Shown: positions 59,168 through 64,000 of the stretch, one piece after another
How the letters are laid out: each line of letters opens with the position of its first letter
How positions within the stretch are numbered: the stretch's first letter is position 1
NCBI GenBank assembly: GCA_019914995.1
Contig: CM034132.1
Span: forward strand, 5,119,501-5,183,500
Direction: 5' to 3'
DNA from: Acanthochlamys bracteata
Taxonomy: Eukaryota > Streptophyta > Magnoliopsida > Pandanales > Velloziaceae
DNA length: 64,000 nt
The notes under the pieces: generated by a model
What the model saw: the letters and a program-made list of their open reading frames with translations, nothing else
Databases searched by the model: none
Told to the model about the DNA's origin: nothing
Made by a program: the position numbers and the translations under genes

Positions 59168-59181
59168 GCTGGGGAGGGCAA
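59168..59181 (+). promoter_or_regulatory. Polypurine tract of the Gypsy element
   Basis: GGGGAGGGCAA lies directly before the 3' LTR and is the expected primer for plus-strand DNA synthesis. Confidence 0.85.
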
Positions 59182-59609
59182 TAATACGACAGCAGCTCAA
59201 ATTAAGTAGTGGTAGCCGCTCACGTTCTAGAAGGGTACCAAAGAAGAAAGCTGCTTGCAAATCTTATCCAGGCTGCCAAGTCTAAGAGTTCACTCAAGAA
59301 AGGAGTTGTTTATCAATAAAGCACCGTGCCACATTAAGTAGAATTGTAGTTTGTCATGACTTTGTAGTCTGGCATGACTCTTGTAAGAGTCCTAGTAGAA
59401 AATAGGTGTTAGTAGTTATTTACAAGTATTCTCATAAGAGGATATTGTCATAGCTCAGCCTATAAATAAGTGTATTGAGATTAGAAGAAGGGAAGATACA
59501 CAACACAACTTCTGCTTTCTTTCTTATTTCTATCTTAGTTTTACCTTGCTTTGTCCCTCTCGGTCTTGTTCTGTCTTTCTTTTGTCTTGTTCACTTGCAA
59601 CACATATCA
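59182..59609 (+). repeat. 3' LTR of the Gypsy element
   Basis: It aligns with the 5' LTR throughout. It starts TAATACGAC (TG changed to TA) and ends CACATATCA. The extra block 59393-59460, before CTATAAATAAG, is absent from the 5' copy. Confidence 0.95.
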
Positions 59610-59614
59610 AAATA

Positions 59615-60186
59615 ATGCCACAAAATAATGCCTCGCTAGTCTTCTGGATAAAAGCAAGTCCAGTTCCTGAGAAGTTGGACCTAGCGCCTCCTATAATTTT
59701 GGGTAATTCTATGGGGCGCATTGGCCGTTCTAAGTATATCACTGAAATAGTGTATATTAGACATAAATTTATCTCGTAATTCTACGGAAGCAGTTTATTT
59801 TAAACTTACCGTGTAATTAATTTTCCTTAAGATTAATAGCTTTATGGATCCTCCTCAGCCCATAATCAAAGTAATGAGGCCTAATTATAATAGAAACAAT
59901 AATATTTTTTTAGAAAGTAGTTTAGAGAAACACAATAATACAAAAGTTGACCAAAAATTTACTTGGCATGGTAAATATATCGCAAAGCTTAACTATACTT
60001 TGCATTGCGTTTCCCATATATAGCTAGCTGGATTTTACATTATACAAAGGAGCACTAGGAAATGTATTCCATTACTACATGCATTATGCATTCATGGATT
60101 GATAGATTTATATATATATAACATAGTACATGATATATACTAACGAGATACTCTAGTTAAATAATACTAATCTCTAGACTAATTGT
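59615..60186. other. Right flank of the Gypsy element and 3' region of the nodulin-93 gene
   Basis: 59615-59742 is the continuation of the possibly coding pre-insertion stretch. The rest is AT-rich and includes the 3' UTR of the minus-strand gene. Confidence 0.5.
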
Positions 60187-60689
60187 TTATTGGTTGGTCA
60201 AGGACTCGTTGAAAGAGTTCTTTCTTGCTGAAGCTAGCACTGTCTTGTCTGCAACAATGAAGTAAGCTGCACCAGCAACTGTGGAGATGATGAGAGCTTG
60301 AGCTGTGTGATTAAGGTTTGATCTTGCCCATGGCAGCATCCTCACACTTGCAAACTGCATCCATGCATCAACAGAAAATAAAATATGTTTCAAGCATTAA
60401 CTAATCAGAAAGAGGAATATTTGGAGATGTGCAGAGCAATGTAAATACTTAACAGTAGGAATAGCAGCAGCTACACTAGCAACAATTGCAGCCTTAGCTC
60501 CAGCTACAACTCCCTCTGCATATAAATAAAGCATCGTCCATATAAGTGTATCAAACAAATTAATTTACCAAATTCTTGATCCATTAAGACGTAGTGATTC
60601 ATGTATCAATTACGTTACATACCATGAGAGCAGCGCTTGGCCATGGCAAGTTTTTGTTCCAGAGCAGAGCGAGAAACCGACGAAGCCAT
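60187..60689 (-). CDS. ENOD93: Early nodulin-93 (ENOD93) family protein, complete, three exons
   Basis: The exons on the minus strand are 60689-60623, 60515-60454 and 60354-60187. Donors are GTATGT (60622) and GTTAAG (60453); acceptors are TGCAG ending at 60516 and 60355. The 297-nt frame encodes 98 residues, the usual length for the family. The product begins MASSVSRSALEQKLAMAKRC. It has an Ala/Val-rich hydrophobic segment (about residues 24-43, GVVAGAKAAIVASVAAAIPT), then ASVRMLPWARSNLNHTAQAL and a second hydrophobic segment (ALIISTVAGAAYFIVADKT), and ends ESLTNQ. These blocks are diagnostic of ENOD93, small proteins with two predicted membrane segments. They were first found in nodules but are general in plants, with reported links to mitochondria and nitrogen use. 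The start is chosen because it is the first ATG after a TATA-led leader. Intact, and probably expressed. Confidence 0.96.
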
Positions 60690-60780
60690 TGCCTCAAAGT
60701 AATAATGAGATGAAATTAATTAGGTCGAAAAATCTCTGGAGTATGAATGAATTGAGTGAAGAAAATGAAAGAGGTGAGAG

Positions 60781-60792
60781 ATTTATATAGCA
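60781..60792 (-). promoter_or_regulatory. TATA box of the ENOD93 gene
   Basis: GCTATATAAATC on the minus strand, about 95 bases upstream of the ATG. This leaves a 5' UTR of roughly 60-70 bases. Confidence 0.75.
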
Positions 60793-61071
60793 TGTGAGTG
60801 AGGTTGGCGGAGGGTAGGGAAGAGAAGCAGCAGATGGTATTTGGGTTTTGGGAATGGGAAACCAGAGGGCAGTCAGTCTCCAGTTTTACTCTTTCACTGT
60901 ACGTTGGAGTTTGGTTTGGCAGGACTTGAACGTGCATAGTGTTGTTTCTTTCTTTTCTTTTGATGCAGGATGTGGGAATCCGTGGATTTCATTTTCTAAT
61001 CCCATCAAAGTGTAGCTCCAATAGACCAATGGTTTTGATAACAGAAAAACCATGGGCAGTGCAAATGTGTA

Positions 61072-61280
61072 GTAGGCACTGTTTAGATTAGCTTATTAAA
61101 AATTAATTTTTTATTTTATACTTTTTAATATATATTTTATAAGTATTAAAAAATTTATATAAAATTATAGAAAATATAAAAAAATTTATGTAATAAATTT
61201 TTTTATTTAATATTTTTATTATTTTTTAAAAATAAAAAATAAAAATTTATTTTAAGATCAATTCTAAACGCCCGTAGTGA
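61072..61280. mobile_element. AT-rich MITE-like repeat
   Basis: CACTGTTTAGATTAGCTTATT on the left roughly mirrors AAGATCAATTCTAAACGCCCG on the right. The interior is almost pure A/T. No target duplication was resolved. Confidence 0.4.
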
Positions 61281-61339
61281 AACATGAATAAAGTTATGGT
61301 TAGAAAGTTGGAATCTTGTGAAATTATTTAACCGTACTA

Positions 61340-61830
61340 CATGTGACAAATTTAGATCAACCAAAAAATCCGATCCGAAAAGGTCGGATTTAGGTCAAGA
61401 CTTATTTAGATTCGGATCGATTCAAAAATGGTCCGAAAAATTTACACGGATTCGGATTAGATTCGGATTAATTCGAAATTGACTCCTTTAATCCGTATAA
61501 TTATTTATATAATATATATTAATTAATAATTAAAAAAATAACAAAATTTTGAATTTAATTTGCATATATATTTTTTTAATTTATCTTAATTTTAACCAAT
61601 TTTTATTTAATTTATAAATTTTGTCAAAATTAATATTTATAATTTTTAATTAATAATTTAATTATTAAATAGGTCGACTTTAGTTTCACCCAATTATAAA
61701 TAGGTTGGATTAAGGTTGACAATTTTGATCCATATAAATAAATAGATCGGATTAGAATTGAACAATTTTGATCCGATTATTATATGAATCGACCCAAAAT
61801 CAACCGATTAACACATATTGCCATCCCTAA
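61340..61830. repeat. Dispersed repeat rich in GATTCGGATC-like motifs
   Basis: Repeated ATCCGATCCGAAAA, TTCGGATTAGATTCGG and GATCCGATTATTATATG text, ending ACACATATTGCCATCCCTA. Similar endings are common in plant dispersed repeats. Class not determined. Confidence 0.35.
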
Positions 61831-62813
61831 TCTCATCTGCATCGACAGTACTTTTTTATTTTAATTTTAATTTTATATTTTTTTAATAAGTATTTTAAAA
61901 TATTTTAAAAAATTTTTAATTTAAAAAATATAAAAAACATTTATTTTAAAAATGAATTTTATTTTAAAAATATTTAAAATAATTTTATAATAGAAAATTT
62001 CTTTCTAAAACATACTTTCAAACATCTCGTCGAATAAGTTGGCAGTACAGTTCACAAGAAAATATTTCCTATTTGTTTTGCACGTATCTGTATCATATTT
62101 TCTAACAATTTCAAGTAGTTATGATACTAAAGTACATACTTTACGGTTATATTTTTCTAAACTAAGTTCTACTTGGGAAATACGATAAGAGTTAATCTTA
62201 AAACAAAAATTTCATCTAAAAGTTGGACTCACGTACGGGTAAGTTTAACCTAATCTAAAAAATTAAACCGATTTTTAATATATTAATTTATTTTTTGCTT
62301 TATCTTTTACTTCATTATGACTAATTCAATTCACTTTTATATTCAACAATTTCTTTAAAGGGCATTACTATATCCAAAATTCTAATGAACTTTGACGTTT
62401 TTTGGATGAAAATTTCATCTAGTTAAGACTATGCAAGGAGAAAATTATATTACTATATTGCGCAAATCACTCAACATAGGAGAAAAACATCAGGAGGGCC
62501 TTATATTTTGTCTTGGATACCAAAACTGACCGGGGGCAATTGCCCCCATTTGCTTTAAGATAGATCCACCCACGACGATAGTACGTGTTTGGGTTAAAAT
62601 ACTCCTGTTCTCTCATTTACAAAATTGACTTGCTCGCTTAAAAGCCTTGCGTAAATGCAGAGCGATATTTGTACGATCCAAGCAATTACAACCCGAGGGC
62701 ACAAGCAAGTAACTGACATTACGAACAAACATGTTGAAGCCTGCTCTCATTTGACCTCCAGCTCCATTTTCCCATCTCTTGCTCCACCTATATATGAGTC
62801 TGATACGCACTTA
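61831..62813. other. Intergenic; fragment of a plant repeat near 62520-62575
   Basis: AT-rich. The stretch ACCGGGGGCAATTGCCCCCA near 62529 is a perfect local palindrome often seen in dispersed plant repeats. No gene supported. Confidence 0.45.
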
Positions 62814-64000
62814 ATGAACAAGATGAGAAGATAGAAGACCAGTAAGGGAGGATCAGTAGGAATAAGAAAAAGAGTAGATAAATTGAAAAAAATTAATATA
62901 AAAAATTCTATCATGCATGCCTCTATCTAAGTCATGTTTTTTTTATTTATAACATAAACGATACTCGTTACTTGAAATTCTAATACCAAATAAACTCTTT
63001 CATAAGCAAGTTTTATTCTAATTAAACTAAACAGAAAGACTCCCTATTGGACCTAACTCTTATATGGCATATGGATGATGCCACTGATTTGCACTCGGAT
63101 GCAAATCATTTGGCGCCCAAGACATCATTCAAATAGTGTCCTAGCTCATTAGTTGCATCTAGCTGCTAGCATTGAGCCAAGTGCCCAGGCTTAGTGCCAC
63201 TGCTCCTCTGACCTTCAGTGAAACATTCTAGACATCCCTGACATTGTCCGTCAGCCTCTAGCTCTAGCGATTTCTTCCGACGAGTTCTGCCAGCATTTGC
63301 TCCTTGACTGGTTCCTGCATTCTTTCTATTTGCTTGTCTTCCTGTCAACAGCAGAATGCTACAGTCGTTATGAGTGCACATTCATCTCTGGCCCTGTCAT
63401 CGTAACATTCCCTTTCCCTCCGAGAAAGGACTCGTCCTCGAGTCTTTGGACTAACGATGTAGCCGTTGAAGGAGCAATCGTCTTAGGTAGGAGCTGATCG
63501 GGTAGGACATTGGAAAAATTAGGTGGCACAAAGCGAGCATCCTTCAATTGAGAACTATGAAAAAACGGGTGAATGCGAGATGTTGGAGGAAGGTCTAAGC
63601 GATAAGTCATCGAACTAGTACGTGCTATGATCTTAAATGGACCATAATAGTGATATCGCAATTTCTGCAACTTTGTAGCAGCCACCGAAGTTTGACGATA
63701 AGGCTGGAGTTTCAGAAAGACCATGTCGTTTAATGCAAATTCAAGCTCTCAACGATGCGCATCAACCTTCTATTTCATCCTCACTTGAGCTCATTGTAGA
63801 CGAAACTTCAAATCTTTTAAAATAGCATCGTGTTCCTGCAACTGGAGCCCCAATTCATCTGATCGAATAGTCCAGGAAGCATACGAAATCAGTGGCGGAG
63901 GGGGTTGCCCGTAGACTATCTCAAAGGGACTAGCGTTAGAGCTGGAGTGAATACTCGTGTTATACGAAAATTCAGCTCAATGCAGCTAGCACATCCACTA
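62814..64000 (-). mobile_element. 3' end of a second Gypsy element, running out of the window
   Basis: On the minus strand, integrase coding sequence leads to the PPT GAGGGAAAGGGAA (63408-63420) and an LTR starting TGTTACGATGACAG at 63407. A TATA-like CATATAAGAG lies near 63060. The LTR end is provisionally at 62814, where the text ends CTTGTTCA, but this cannot be checked without the other LTR. Confidence 0.7.
63421..64000 (-). pseudogene. Integrase C-terminal part of the second Gypsy element (partial)
   Basis: The last open frame (63724 down) reads MVFLKLQPYRQTS, YYGPFKI, YRLDLPPTSRIHPFFHSSQL, the same SH3-like integrase tail as the 54-59 kb element but clearly diverged. The frame continues past the PPT into the LTR, stopping at 63368. 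Upstream (63725-64000) is the end of the integrase core, including a GQPPPPLISYAS-like linker and several stops in the same frame (for example near 63780). It is a separate, older or related lineage copy. The rest lies right of the window. Confidence 0.8.

Larger units (their letters stand above)
54168..59609 (+). mobile_element. Gypsy LTR retrotransposon, 5.4 kb, structurally complete, mutated
   Basis: LTRs at 54168-54523 and 59182-59609 bound an internal region with PBS, gag, protease, RT, RNase H, integrase and polypurine tract in Gypsy order. Target duplications are AAATA (54163-54167 and 59610-59614). Small size, short LTRs, a KGLCFYY-type knuckle and an integrase tail ending IHPIFHISQLK suggest a Reina-like chromovirus, although no chromodomain is visible. 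Several stops and frameshifts and altered key residues make it non-autonomous. It inserted in a less AT-rich stretch that may have been coding. Confidence 0.96.

Noticed and set aside
62613..62810. NCLDRTN in a minus-strand open frame, like the catalytic motif of SAC phosphoinositide phosphatases
   Set aside because: Only the short motif matches. The rest lacks SAC-domain text, and the position lies next to a retrotransposon LTR, so chance is more likely.

Overview
This is a stretch of plant nuclear DNA, most probably from a eudicot. The evidence is GT..AG-spliced genes of plant-only families, (TA)n microsatellites, FAR1-type Mutator-like and CACTA transposons, Gypsy and solo LTRs, and relics of an endogenous caulimovirid. 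The species cannot be named from the sequence. The window is AT-rich and gene-poor. Only two host genes look functional: the last three exons of an SFH-type Sec14 phospholipid-transfer gene at the left edge (81-1080, +), and a complete three-exon early nodulin-93 gene (60187-60689, -).

Layout. 1-5.3 kb: end of the SFH gene, then intergenic DNA with two imperfect hairpins. 5.36-18.2 kb: terminal-inverted-repeat (TIR) elements set in or next to (TA)n tracts. They are a small MITE, a 6.7-kb Mutator-like element (5737-12439) with about 1.8-kb TIRs and a broken FAR1-type transposase, an inverted-repeat element filled with a degenerate dimeric tandem repeat, a 3.9-kb long-TIR element with exon-like fragments, and a second MITE. 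19.5-32.5 kb: a rearranged caulimovirid-like insertion with two divergent units, several promoter/PBS copies and RT/RNase H remnants, split by a solo LTR. 32.8-35.7 kb: a tandem duplication and two stray FAR1 DNA-binding fragments. 35.76-40.20 kb: a solo LTR with a 2.49-kb Gypsy-type solo LTR nested inside it, each with its own 5-bp target duplication. 40.3-42.4 kb: a decayed NLR-like relic. 44.96-48.09 kb: a non-autonomous CACTA element carrying captured gene pieces. 52.14-53.35 kb: a third member of the solo-LTR family. 54.17-59.61 kb: a structurally complete but mutated Gypsy retrotransposon. 61-62.5 kb: small AT-rich repeats. 62.8-64.0 kb: the 3' end of another Gypsy element that runs out of the window.

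Little here works together as a pathway. The window records repeated insertion, nesting, LTR-LTR recombination and gene capture between two ordinary genes. The most distinctive structures are the palindrome arrays at the inner TIR edges of the Mutator-like element, the divergent two-promoter viral insertion, the nested solo LTRs with intact target duplications, and the gene-carrying CACTA element.
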